DNA from: Bacillota bacterium
GTDB lineage: Bacteria; Bacillota_A; Clostridia; Lachnospirales; Lachnospiraceae
Length of the DNA: 29,655 bases
Reading direction: 5' to 3'
Assembly: GCA_023443925.1 (NCBI GenBank)
Contig: JAEZSL010000262.1
Location: forward strand, 1-29,655
Shown piece by piece: positions 8,187 through 16,944 of this stretch. The notes under the pieces are model-generated. The model saw only the letters and a program-made list of their open reading frames with translations, searched no databases and was not told where the DNA came from. The position numbers and the translations under genes were made by a program. Position 1 is the stretch's first letter. Every line of letters begins with the position of its first letter.

Positions 8187-8636
8187 ATGGATAATTCATT
8201 AAAAGGATTAATTTTAGCAGCAGGTGTGATTATAACCTGTCTGATCGTGGGTATCGGTTTTTATATCAGCAGAGAAGCAAGTGCGGCAGCCACCAATGGC
8301 ACGGGACAGATCAGCCGTATGAACAAAGAAGTAGCGGAATCTGATAAGGTAATGTATGACGGCCTGGATGTAACCGGAAGTGAGGTAATCAATGCAATTA
8401 ATAAATATAAGAGTGAAGATATCTCCGTTAAGGTTGAAACTAAAAAGTCAACGGTTTATTATAATCGTCTGCTTACTAACAGTGACAAGGAATTAGGCGG
8501 TGAAAGCAGCGCATCGGTTAAAAATACACAGACTATCACCAGTTCCTATTACATCAATCAGAAAGCACAGTTTACCGGAGAAATTTTGCGGGATGTCAAT
8601 GATACCATTATCGGTATATCTTTTGTGCAGCAATAA
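8187..8636 (+). CDS. Small pilin-like protein with hydrophobic N-terminus
   Basis: A 149-residue protein. A short polar start (MDNSLKG) precedes a hydrophobic helix at about residues 8-28, then a soluble domain containing the segment YDGLDVTGSEVINAI. This layout fits Tad-like structural subunits in Firmicutes. A prepilin-peptidase cut after the glycine in SLKG is possible, but the usual glutamate at +5 is not present. I chose the ATG at 8187 because AAAGGAG (8174-8180) is six bases upstream; the frame stays open back to 8088 without a binding site. It is followed two bases later by another small membrane-anchored gene. It is the best candidate for the major subunit of the appendage, because it is small and may have its own promoter. 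I cannot show that it is a pilin. Confidence 0.5.
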   Translation: MDNSLKGLILAAGVIITCLIVGIGFYISREASAAATNGTGQISRMNKEVAESDKVMYDGLDVTGSEVINAINKYKSEDISVKVETKKSTVYYNRLLTNSDKELGGESSASVKNTQTITSSYYINQKAQFTGEILRDVNDTIIGISFVQQ

Positions 8637-8638
8637 TT

Positions 8639-9019
8639 ATGCAGAATTTATCTAAACTTCTGGAATTATCCGCTTCTATTCTTATGTTTTGTATGGCAGT
8701 TACATTATTATTTTATTCAAACAGGTCATTAAACAAAATAATCGTTACTACGAAAAACCAGATAGGTATAGAAAACATTCTTTATGAAAACCAACGTCTA
8801 TACGATGAAATTAAAGAAAGTAAGACTACATATGCAGAAATAATAACAACGCTTTTGGGTGATCTGGATTACGATGTTCTGATCAATAGCATGACAATAT
8901 TAAAGGATAATTATAATTACAAGATGTTTGATTTTTCGGTTATTCCTCAAGGTGAGTATACAAAAACCTATCAATACGATTCATCCGGGAATATTGTCAG
9001 AGTGGTTTTTAAGAGTTGA
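8639..9019 (+). CDS. Small single-pass membrane protein, possible minor pilin
   Basis: A 126-residue protein with a hydrophobic segment at about residues 8-26 and a soluble remainder, including a stretch of helical character (about 30-65) and a C-terminus rich in Y, S and T. It starts two bases after the previous stop with no strong ribosome binding site of its own, so it is probably translated by coupling. The layout and position suggest a minor pilin or pseudopilin of the same appendage. No family motif is recognisable and the role is inferred from context. Confidence 0.45.
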   Translation: MQNLSKLLELSASILMFCMAVTLLFYSNRSLNKIIVTTKNQIGIENILYENQRLYDEIKESKTTYAEIITTLLGDLDYDVLINSMTILKDNYNYKMFDFSVIPQGEYTKTYQYDSSGNIVRVVFKS

Positions 9020-9031
9020 TTAAATATGAAT

Positions 9032-9052
9032 CAATTGTCAAAATGACAATTG
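9032..9052. promoter_or_regulatory. Perfect 9-bp inverted repeat after the small pilin genes
   Basis: CAATTGTCA (9032-9040), three bases, then TGACAATTG (9044-9052). There is no T-run after it, so it is a poor intrinsic terminator. The compact symmetry looks more like a protein-binding site in the region upstream of the giant gene. A second, looser dyad (CATAAAA 9138-9144 with TTTTATG 9158-9164) lies nearer that gene. Confidence 0.35.
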
Positions 9053-9217
9053 CGTGTTGAATGAATATAAGAAAATTCAAGTTGAGAAATCTTTTATACG
9101 AAAAAGTCCTATAGTGGAAAATGACTCAAAATACACTCATAAAATTTTTTCTTTCGGTTTTATGTGTTTAGCTATGTTGTGTCACGAAGGGATTTGATTA
9201 AGCGGAAAGGATAATGA

Positions 9218-12200
9218 ATGAATATAAAAGGATTATATAAAACTTTGTCTGTCATATTGGTAGTTGCTATGTTATTACCAATGTTGCCGACCAAGGTAAT
9301 AAAAGCAGAGGAAGAATTTGTTTTTAATCCGGATGGTGAAACTTCAGTTGCAAGCCCATCGGCCGTAACTTTAATGGGTACAGGCGATAATACCACATTA
9401 AATCTTCTGGATGGAATAATAACCGTAACGAACCAATCTTATGTGCAAAAAACAGCAGGAGGCACCATAGTAAGTCAAGGTGAGATTGCCGGTGAGCTGA
9501 TATTAACCGGCAATCAGGCTAATAGCTGGAATGTAACTCTGTCTGGTGCGAATATACCGGCAATAAGATTTAAAAATATTTCAACCAATGGGTTGATTAC
9601 AGGTACCGCAAGTGGTGACCTTAATATCCTTATAGAAGGAACCTGTAATTTTACAAATGGCATGTTATACAACCTGCCAAATATCACAAATATTTACGTG
9701 ACTGGTATGGAGGGTAATGTTGTAAAAAACAATCCTTCAATAACCGGTTTGAGTAATAATGAGAATATAGTGATTGAAAATGTAACGTTTGATTTACCCA
9801 CCGTAGGTGTAAGTATGCTGCATTATAAAAATATCGATATTTTTAATTCCAGAAGTACCGGAGGACCATTCAAGATAACGAATTTCGGATCTGACAGCAA
9901 TCTGGCAAAAAATTATATGGTTACAATAAAGGATTCCATCTTCCAGCATTTCGGCTTAACTGCATTATCAAAGGTTTTAATTGATAATGTTACGGTTACT
10001 GACGGAAATAACGGCAGCTCCTCGGACGCAATTATGAATACAGCGTCCAGTGCAGATACTTTTATTATAAAAGACAGCAATCTGAATATAATGGGCTTCT
10101 ATGGCGGAGGAAGTGTAACAAAAATTTTGAACTCAAGAGTTGAGTGTACGCTTGCTCCCTTTGATTTTGACAAAACAGGAACGGTTTATATTGAGGGATC
10201 AACACTGATTTCAGCGGGACCTGGCACTTATGATCTACATACCATGTCCGATGATTCAGTATGCCTGGTAGATAACAGTATTATTTTTAATGGAGCTCCT
10301 GGCGCGAAGAAACGGTTCTTTAATATGTCACCGAGTAGTAAATTTGATCCGCTGGATAACATGGGTAACCGATTATTCTTAAACAAGGTGCATGTTCCGG
10401 GTGCCTCTACATCTATGGTCACGGTATCGATAGACGGTAGAGATGAAGTAAATCTGGGAACGGACAGCAACGGTTACTTGTATCTTTATTTACCAATTGG
10501 CGAACATACGGTATTTGTGACGGATGTGAATGGATTAAATTACTCGAAAACGTTTACCTCAATCGGTACCAGAGAGTCAAGTACGACCTCGAATAATGCA
10601 GGAGATTTAGATCCGGCGAAAGCCTATACCGTTATTGTAACTTCTTACATGAATGCTGCTATCCGGTATTCCTTTGATAACACAAATTGGAATAATGCTA
10701 CCACGGATGCGGCCGGTTATTTTAAGGCAGTGATCCCGGATAACGCAAACCACATTTATATAAAATTAATTTCAACCGGTGAAGTGAAACACGCAATCAT
10801 TACGGACGGAGAAGTTGGTCATTTCTACGATGATAAGCCAATCATAACCGAACAGAGTGATACCGCTTTGACCTATAGTAAGGGAGCAACGGGTACATTG
10901 TATGTAACCGCCATACCTTTTACAAACGGAAGCACCTTAAATTATCAGTGGTATAAGGAGGGAGATTTACTTACCGGAAAAACATCTCCGGTGTTAAATT
11001 TGACCGCTGCTAAGCCTTCCGATGCCGGCACGTATACCTGTGTCATTACAGAATCGGACGGCAGGACAGTTACATCAATCTCCATTATTGTTACCATTGA
11101 TGAAAGCCAGCCGGAGGAAGAAGGAGAGTTAAAAATCATATCCCAGTCATCCGCTAAAACGCTGATTAAGGGATATTCGACAGAGCTTTATGTAAGTGCC
11201 AAACCATCCTTAAGTACTAGGGAATTAAAATATCAGTGGTATAAAGCTGAAGAAGCATTACCGGGTGCTACGGATACTAAGTTGGTACTCAGTAATGTAA
11301 AACCGGAGGATTCCGGATCTTACTTGTGCAGGGTTTATGAAGGCGGAGATTACATTGACTCGGAACCTATTCCGGTAACCGTGATAAACAATCCTTTGGA
11401 GGAGGATGTAACGGATCTGAATGCCCTGGTGAATACGCTGACTTCCCAGGTGGAAACCTTAATAAATCAGTTAAATGCAGCAAATCAGGATAAGGAAACC
11501 TTACAGAATACAATCAATACACTGGAAGGTCTGATTATCACTTATACAAACCAGATTACCCTATTACAAGAACGGATTGAAGAACTGGAACAGGAATTGG
11601 AAGAGGCAGAGGGAGAGAATACAAGCCTGAAACAGACCATTCTTAACCTGAATAATCAGATTACCAGCCTCAATCAAAAGATCATAGACCTGCAGGAGAA
11701 TCTGGAAACTGCCAACAATGAAAAAGCGGCACTGGAACTTATCGTTACGGATTTAAATAATGATATTAACAATTTAAACCTGCAAATCACGATTTTACAA
11801 GGAAAACTGGCCGACAGTGAAGCACAAAATGAGGCACTGATTAACCAGGTTGCAGCATTACATAACACAATATCCGGATTAGAGGCGGAGATTACCAATT
11901 TACGGAGTGATATCGACTCTCTGACGGAGCAGAACCATCAATTACTTACGCAGGCAGAATCCTTGATTAGTCAGAAAACGGCTCTTGAAAATGAATTGCA
12001 GAGGCTTTTAAGATTATTGGATGATGCCTATGAAACCATTGATGATTTAACGAAACAAGTAAATGATCTTACAAATGAAGTTAATAAATTAACGGAGCAG
12101 TTAAATGCTGCCAATGGGGAAAAAGCAGCCTTACAGATTACCATTACCGACCTGGAAGGGCAGATAGTCAACTTAACTAATCAGATTAATGTATTAAACA

Positions 12201-14470
12201 ATCGGGTTTCTGAGCTTGAAGCAGCCCTACAGCAAGAAGGTGCCGATAAGGAAGTTTTAAACCAGACCATTATTGATTTAAATAACCAGATTACCACCTT
12301 AAATCAGACAGTGAACTCCCTACAGACGCAGCTGACCGCTGTCACCGAAGAAAGAGATGCATTACAAAATACGGTAAATCACTTAAACAACCAGGTAAGC
12401 GAGTTAAACCAACAGATTACCATACTGATCGGAAAATTAGAAGATAGTGAAGCGGAAAATACTACATTAAAAAATCAGTTGACAAACCTGCAGAATACTA
12501 TAACCGAATTGGGCAATGATATTACCCACTTACAAAATGAGATTACCATTATAAATAACAATTATATCACTCTTCAGGGCCAGCTTAATACGGCCAATAA
12601 CACCATTTCTTCTTTGAATGCTCTGTTGTTCTTAATCAGAGGAGAATTAGGGGTAATCGGTAATGATGAAATCATCCCGGCCATACATCTTTTAAAAGCG
12701 CAGCTTCAACAGGAAAAGAATAAAAATATTCTTCTGCAGGACCAGCTGGGAGGATTAAACGATGAACTGGATACCGCCAGGGAGTATAATTCTGTTCTCA
12801 TCCAAAAATTACAGGAATTAATGCTTTTAATCGGCTCCGAGGATACCGAAGGCATTAAAAACAAAATCATTGAACTGCAAACAGCCTTAGCGGAGTCGCA
12901 AACCAGAATCCAGGAGCTGGAACAGGAAAAGATTATATTGATCGAACGCCTGCGGAAAGCGGAAGAATTAAACCAAGCGCTGCAGAAAAGAATTGAAGAA
13001 TTATTAGATTTAGCCGATGCCGATGTGGAAGAATTAAAGCGAAAGATTCTGGAGCTAACAGAGCAGGTAAATCAAATGATTCTGAAGAATCAAGAGCTGC
13101 AGGAATCCATCCAAACCTTTACATCACAGGTTACCCTATTAAATTCCGAAAAATCAGTGCTTGAAAGTGAGATTGTAAGGCTGGAAACCTTGTTAAAGAC
13201 GGCAAACAGTACCATAGAGGAATTAAGACAACAGCTCGCGGATATGGCTGCCGGCAAAACGATTCTGGAAAATGAAAATACCGCATTTAGAAATGAAATT
13301 GCTGATTTAAAACAGCAGATTACCGATATGACGAACGTGAAAACGGATCTGGAAAAAGAAAATGCATCATTAAAGATTGAAATTGATCGTTTAAAGAAAC
13401 TTCTGGAAAGTAAGAACAATTCCAGTGGAGGAAACAGCGGTGGTTCAGATCATTCATCCGAGGTGAAAGGCCTTCAGGACAAACTTGAGCAGACACAGAA
13501 AGAACTGGAAGAGTCGAAAAAAGAGCTGGAAAAGACGAAAAAAGAGCTTGAGAAATTAAAAGAAATTGAAGGTGCTTCAGGTACCGACCCGAATCATTCC
13601 GGAAATAGTAATACGGAGATAAAAGTTCCGGAAAATGCAGTTGTTGTGCTACCCGCAGAAATGATTGAGAAACCGGTGATCAAGGTTTCGGAAAAAACGG
13701 TCAAAGAGGAAATCATTGTTGCAGAGAAAGGATGGGAGATTGCTCCTACGCTGGAATCGGAATGGGCAAAAGAAATTGACCTGGTGGAAGCCGTCGGCCA
13801 AACCAATAAACCGGAAAAGATAGATTATACTTTCTATGCCAGAGAAGAAGAGAAGCCGGAACAGATTTATACCAAAACGGTAAAGGTGAAAAAACCGGTT
13901 GCCATACCAAACTTTACCATGGACAAGCTGATTTATCTTGGCTCAGAATTCAAGCTGAACGTGGCTAATATACCAAAAGATGCAAAAATAACCTATAAGA
14001 GTGCCAACAACGTCATTGCGAAGATTGATAAGAACGGTAAAATTACTCCGGTTAAAGCTGGTAAAACAGTTATTACCGGCACCGTTACTAAAGATGGTAT
14101 TCCTTATCAGTTTACCGTAAACGTAACCGTACAAGAAACCGATAACCGGACGCTGAATCTTAAAGACCAGGCGGTACAAACCTCGACCGATAACCCGGTA
14201 CTGCTGGTTTATAAATTAGTCAATAAGAATAAGACTACAAAAATAAACCTTAATGGTTATTCGAACAGCGTTTCGATTTCCTATATCAGCGCTGACAGCA
14301 GCATTGCAACTGTCAGTAAAGACGGCATAATCAAAGGAATTAAAAAAGGAACAACTACGGTTACCGCTACATTGGCCCAAAATGACACCATTTATACGTA
14401 TATCATAAAAGTCAGAGTCGATGACGGTACCGCAGATTCTACCATGTGGGATTACCTAACAGCCGCATAA
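9218..14470 (+). CDS. Giant secreted coiled-coil protein with Ig-like and Big_2-like domains
   Basis: A 1750-residue exported protein, the largest in the window. A Sec-type signal peptide (cleavage probably near residue 31, after IKA) is followed by a repetitive, strand-rich region to about residue 400 that reads like a beta-helix. Two Ig-like domains lie at about 541-626 and 638-724, each with the YQWYK strand and a SGSY/AGTY-type F strand; each has only that one cysteine. A nearly unbroken coiled coil runs from about 728 to 1400, rich in N, Q, L, I and E. Then come a flexible NSSGGNSGG linker, a short charged helix, and two Big_2-like domains (about 1565-1638 and 1661-1738). No LPXTG signal is present. 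The ATG at 9218 follows GGAAAGG by seven bases. It sits between pilin-like genes and probably acts as a stalk or adhesin of the same surface structure. Confidence 0.7.
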   Translation: MNIKGLYKTLSVILVVAMLLPMLPTKVIKAEEEFVFNPDGETSVASPSAVTLMGTGDNTTLNLLDGIITVTNQSYVQKTAGGTIVSQGEIAGELILTGNQANSWNVTLSGANIPAIRFKNISTNGLITGTASGDLNILIEGTCNFTNGMLYNLPNITNIYVTGMEGNVVKNNPSITGLSNNENIVIENVTFDLPTVGVSMLHYKNIDIFNSRSTGGPFKITNFGSDSNLAKNYMVTIKDSIFQHFGLTALSKVLIDNVTVTDGNNGSSSDAIMNTASSADTFIIKDSNLNIMGFYGGGSVTKILNSRVECTLAPFDFDKTGTVYIEGSTLISAGPGTYDLHTMSDDSVCLVDNSIIFNGAPGAKKRFFNMSPSSKFDPLDNMGNRLFLNKVHVPGASTSMVTVSIDGRDEVNLGTDSNGYLYLYLPIGEHTVFVTDVNGLNYSKTFTSIGTRESSTTSNNAGDLDPAKAYTVIVTSYMNAAIRYSFDNTNWNNATTDAAGYFKAVIPDNANHIYIKLISTGEVKHAIITDGEVGHFYDDKPIITEQSDTALTYSKGATGTLYVTAIPFTNGSTLNYQWYKEGDLLTGKTSPVLNLTAAKPSDAGTYTCVITESDGRTVTSISIIVTIDESQPEEEGELKIISQSSAKTLIKGYSTELYVSAKPSLSTRELKYQWYKAEEALPGATDTKLVLSNVKPEDSGSYLCRVYEGGDYIDSEPIPVTVINNPLEEDVTDLNALVNTLTSQVETLINQLNAANQDKETLQNTINTLEGLIITYTNQITLLQERIEELEQELEEAEGENTSLKQTILNLNNQITSLNQKIIDLQENLETANNEKAALELIVTDLNNDINNLNLQITILQGKLADSEAQNEALINQVAALHNTISGLEAEITNLRSDIDSLTEQNHQLLTQAESLISQKTALENELQRLLRLLDDAYETIDDLTKQVNDLTNEVNKLTEQLNAANGEKAALQITITDLEGQIVNLTNQINVLNNRVSELEAALQQEGADKEVLNQTIIDLNNQITTLNQTVNSLQTQLTAVTEERDALQNTVNHLNNQVSELNQQITILIGKLEDSEAENTTLKNQLTNLQNTITELGNDITHLQNEITIINNNYITLQGQLNTANNTISSLNALLFLIRGELGVIGNDEIIPAIHLLKAQLQQEKNKNILLQDQLGGLNDELDTAREYNSVLIQKLQELMLLIGSEDTEGIKNKIIELQTALAESQTRIQELEQEKIILIERLRKAEELNQALQKRIEELLDLADADVEELKRKILELTEQVNQMILKNQELQESIQTFTSQVTLLNSEKSVLESEIVRLETLLKTANSTIEELRQQLADMAAGKTILENENTAFRNEIADLKQQITDMTNVKTDLEKENASLKIEIDRLKKLLESKNNSSGGNSGGSDHSSEVKGLQDKLEQTQKELEESKKELEKTKKELEKLKEIEGASGTDPNHSGNSNTEIKVPENAVVVLPAEMIEKPVIKVSEKTVKEEIIVAEKGWEIAPTLESEWAKEIDLVEAVGQTNKPEKIDYTFYAREEEKPEQIYTKTVKVKKPVAIPNFTMDKLIYLGSEFKLNVANIPKDAKITYKSANNVIAKIDKNGKITPVKAGKTVITGTVTKDGIPYQFTVNVTVQETDNRTLNLKDQAVQTSTDNPVLLVYKLVNKNKTTKINLNGYSNSVSISYISADSSIATVSKDGIIKGIKKGTTTVTATLAQNDTIYTYIIKVRVDDGTADSTMWDYLTAA

Positions 14471-14480
14471 AAATAAATAG

Positions 14481-14502
14481 CCTGCCCTTTTATAAGGGCA
14501 GG
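14481..14502. terminator. Hairpin after the giant gene
   Basis: CCTGCCCTT (14481-14489), loop TTAT, AAGGGCAGG (14494-14502): nine perfect pairs, mostly G-C, eleven bases after the stop. The following bases (TATTTACG) are only a weak U-tract. It may act as a partial terminator or as a 3' end stabiliser that sets a lower level for the next two genes. Confidence 0.55.
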
Positions 14503-14524
14503 TATTTACGAAAGAGGTTAGACA

Positions 14525-15040
14525 ATGAATTCATTCAGTAAAGTAGTGGGAATCCTGATCGCAGTCGTTGTGATGTTTATCGGGCCATTGTTGTATATGG
14601 CCCAGAAACAGGATGCCATAAGCCAGGTTTATGTATCCAATGAAACAACGAATTTTGTTGACAGTGTAAAGAACACCGGGTTCCTGAGCCGTTCCATGTA
14701 TATGGACTTCATACAAAAAATTGATAAGACGAGCAATTTGTATAAGATCGAAATTGCTCATAGTCATAAGATTGTGGAACCGCTTTACGATGAGAATACC
14801 GGTTTATTTCAAAATGATTATGATACATATTACACAAACACTTACCAGGATGCGATATACGAAGCTTTTGACCAGGGAGAAGATTATTACTTTTCCCGTG
14901 GAGACTTTATCTCGATTACCGTCGCAAACCGCACGAAAACACTGGCAACTAGAATCATGGAGTTGTTTTACCGGTCTTATATTCCGGATGAGCAGATATT
15001 GGTTACCTACGGAGGTATGATACGGGATGAAGTTAACTAA
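14525..15040 (+). CDS. Single-pass, minor-pilin-like (TadE/F-like) protein
   Basis: A 171-residue protein with one hydrophobic helix at about residues 7-26 followed by a soluble domain. The segment NFVDSVKNTGFLSRSMYMDF, then a YKIEIAHSHK strand, follows a layout I associate with small TadE/F-like pseudopilins next to Firmicute Tad loci. That association is from memory and not a motif match. An AGAGG site lies upstream of the ATG. It overlaps the next gene by 14 bases, so the two are probably coupled. A role as a minor subunit or as an anchor for the appendage is inferred from topology and neighbours. Confidence 0.45.
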   Translation: MNSFSKVVGILIAVVVMFIGPLLYMAQKQDAISQVYVSNETTNFVDSVKNTGFLSRSMYMDFIQKIDKTSNLYKIEIAHSHKIVEPLYDENTGLFQNDYDTYYTNTYQDAIYEAFDQGEDYYFSRGDFISITVANRTKTLATRIMELFYRSYIPDEQILVTYGGMIRDEVN

Positions 15041-15980
15041 TTTGGCCATTCTATTTTTTATCATTGAACTTACCATGATTACAATACTGGATCTAAGAAC
15101 GAATAACCTGACCGCCGTATCCAACAGTAGAATTGAATATGATAAGGAGTTGGACAGTGCAATTGAGGATGGTGTTACGAATCTGGTGGAAGTAGACAGT
15201 AAGCGAAATCTGGTGCTCAACAAAGATACAGCCGCAAGCCAATTCTATGAATCTTTATTTGCTAATTTCGGTGTGAGCGGAAATGGTCAGGCAGAAAACA
15301 AATTAAAAGGCTATATACCGGTTATATTGATTACAGATACAGATGGGTTTTATATTAACTATTCAAATACTTATGTTTCAAATGGAGAAACCTTGCTTGA
15401 TCAAAAATGGACGGAAAAAATGCCCTATGCTTATCAGGACGGTAACTTGATATATCGTTTTACCCTGGGGACGTATGTAACTCTTTATGACAAAACTACA
15501 AACGCAATTTACGAAGGAGAATATAGAGATTTAGCAGCACAGTTCCCCGGAACCTTCATGACGAACGATGAAAGCTTTGATGCCATCCGGAGAAATGCCA
15601 TAATTGGAGCCATTGAGCAGAGTATGAATTATTACATAAATCTGCATAACAGTATTGCTTATCAATACGGCATAACCTATCAGTTCTGGCTTCCTCAGAT
15701 CGATAAAACAGACTGGTACCGGACTATTGATGATATCAGTATGCTTGTTATCTTTCAGGGATATCCCTACACACCGGCAAGCATGAACACTTATAACCGG
15801 TACGCCCTGGGCGGTGCCAGGATAACAAAATCAAAAGTATATTATATTACCGAAGAAAATGGACTCATGTATTATCATAGAGAAGAATGTCCAAATGTAA
15901 ATATGAGTGGTATGGCTTATTATACAAAAGAAGAATGTGCTCTTGAAGGAGCATATCCCTGTCTGGAATGCAGTCCCTGA
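15027..15980 (+). CDS. Single-pass surface protein with C-terminal Cys/His cluster
   Basis: A 317-residue protein. One hydrophobic segment lies at about residues 4-21, then an extended soluble domain with no recognisable enzyme motif. The C-terminus holds H284 and C288 (YYHREECPNV), C304 (KEECALEG), and C312 and C315 (YPCLECSP). This resembles the HxxxC...GxxPCxxC metal-binding tail found at the end of some extracellular Firmicute proteins. It starts within the previous gene, with GGAGGT (15011-15016) ten bases upstream. The hydrophobic N-terminus plus soluble domain fits a minor-pilin-like or TadF-like role. Metal binding, rather than disulfides, is inferred from the motif spacing. Confidence 0.45.
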   Translation: MKLTNLAILFFIIELTMITILDLRTNNLTAVSNSRIEYDKELDSAIEDGVTNLVEVDSKRNLVLNKDTAASQFYESLFANFGVSGNGQAENKLKGYIPVILITDTDGFYINYSNTYVSNGETLLDQKWTEKMPYAYQDGNLIYRFTLGTYVTLYDKTTNAIYEGEYRDLAAQFPGTFMTNDESFDAIRRNAIIGAIEQSMNYYINLHNSIAYQYGITYQFWLPQIDKTDWYRTIDDISMLVIFQGYPYTPASMNTYNRYALGGARITKSKVYYITEENGLMYYHREECPNVNMSGMAYYTKEECALEGAYPCLECSP

Positions 15981-15998
15981 ATAATCTGGTTAGAACTA

Positions 15999-16206
15999 TG
16001 CTTATAATTGAATTGCTTATAATTGAATTGCTTATAATTATAATTCTTATAATTGAAATACTTATAATTGAAATGCTTATATTTGAATTGCTTATAGTTA
16101 AATTGTTTATATTAAAATGATTATATTTGAATTGCTTATAGTTAAATTGTTTATTTGAAAATGCTTATATTTGAAAATGCTTATATTGAATTGCTAATAG
16201 TTAAAT
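15999..16206. repeat. Tandem repeat, 15-bp unit, 14 copies
   Basis: Fourteen consecutive units close to TGCTTATAATTGAAT. The first two (15999-16013, 16014-16028) are identical. Later units vary at a few positions and are 14-16 bases long. Units 6-8 and 9-11 repeat as a larger block, with TGCTTATAGTTAAAT at 16089-16103 and again at 16133-16147. The tract begins 18 bases after the stop of the last pilus-cluster gene and does not encode protein. Confidence 0.8.
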
Positions 16207-16944
16207 AGAAAAAATAATTAATATTTTTTTAAGAGAGGGCAGTAAATTGATATAGAAGGAAAACTAATGTAGCAAGTTAGTAATAGGAATTATATTTTTT
16301 AAGACTACGGATATTTTTAATTTTCTTATTACCTTGTTATCCTTACCTATATAATATCTGATTTAACATAGCTACTCCATTAATAGGTAATAAAGTTTGT
16401 AGAAATAGTTGCATTATACCATAATATGGATGTTGTATGGACGAGATACAGATATTAATGGTATGATATATATATTTAGTAGAGGTGCATAGATAACGAT
16501 TTTACTTTATCTTCCGCATGATTTTACATAATTTAATTTGGAATGAAGTCTTTTTGTCGATGGAATCTTTAAGTGAAAATAAAGTGCATTGTATGTTTAG
16601 CATTTGTAGTATTATCCATACTTAATAGAAATCAAATAACATCGTATTAAAGAATACAGTAATAATGCCGACAAAAATTATAGTAAAGCAAAATTGGTAA
16701 ATTTTATATTCCTGTAAGATTAATTAAATTATTTTCTAAAATAATGTTTAATAATTTAATTATGAAATTGAATTTAAACCAACGGTACGTGTTGTAAATA
16801 TATTTTACAATTCAATCAAATGACATCAGATATCGGTCATCAGTTATGAAGATGTATTTGAGATCTTGGTGAAAATACCATTACAGAATTCGAACAGCTT
16901 TACAAAATAATTAGTAAATTGTATTAAATTAACGAGGGGTTAAG
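16207..16944. other. Gene-free AT-rich region
   Basis: About 740 bases without a credible gene, RNA gene or mobile element. The only structure I can point to is a 7-bp dyad, TTGTAAA (16792-16798) and TTTACAA (16804-16810), about 135 bases before the next start. It could be an operator but is AT-only enough to arise by chance. This stretch should hold the promoter of the secreted-protein pair; no candidate stands out. Confidence 0.5.

Noticed and set aside
9056..9217. Cyclic-di-GMP riboswitch upstream of the giant gene
   Set aside because: Such a switch would suit a surface protein, but I could not find the conserved GEMM core or any other known aptamer in this stretch.
13090..13419. 109-codon open frame on the minus strand inside the giant coiled-coil gene
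   Set aside because: It is an antisense shadow of a strongly biased repetitive coding region, rich in S, F and I, with no ribosome binding site. The sense frame is continuous over 5 kb.
14804..15223. 139-codon minus-strand open frame across the two pilin-like genes
   Set aside because: Antisense to two well-supported overlapping genes and without a binding site or recognisable domain.
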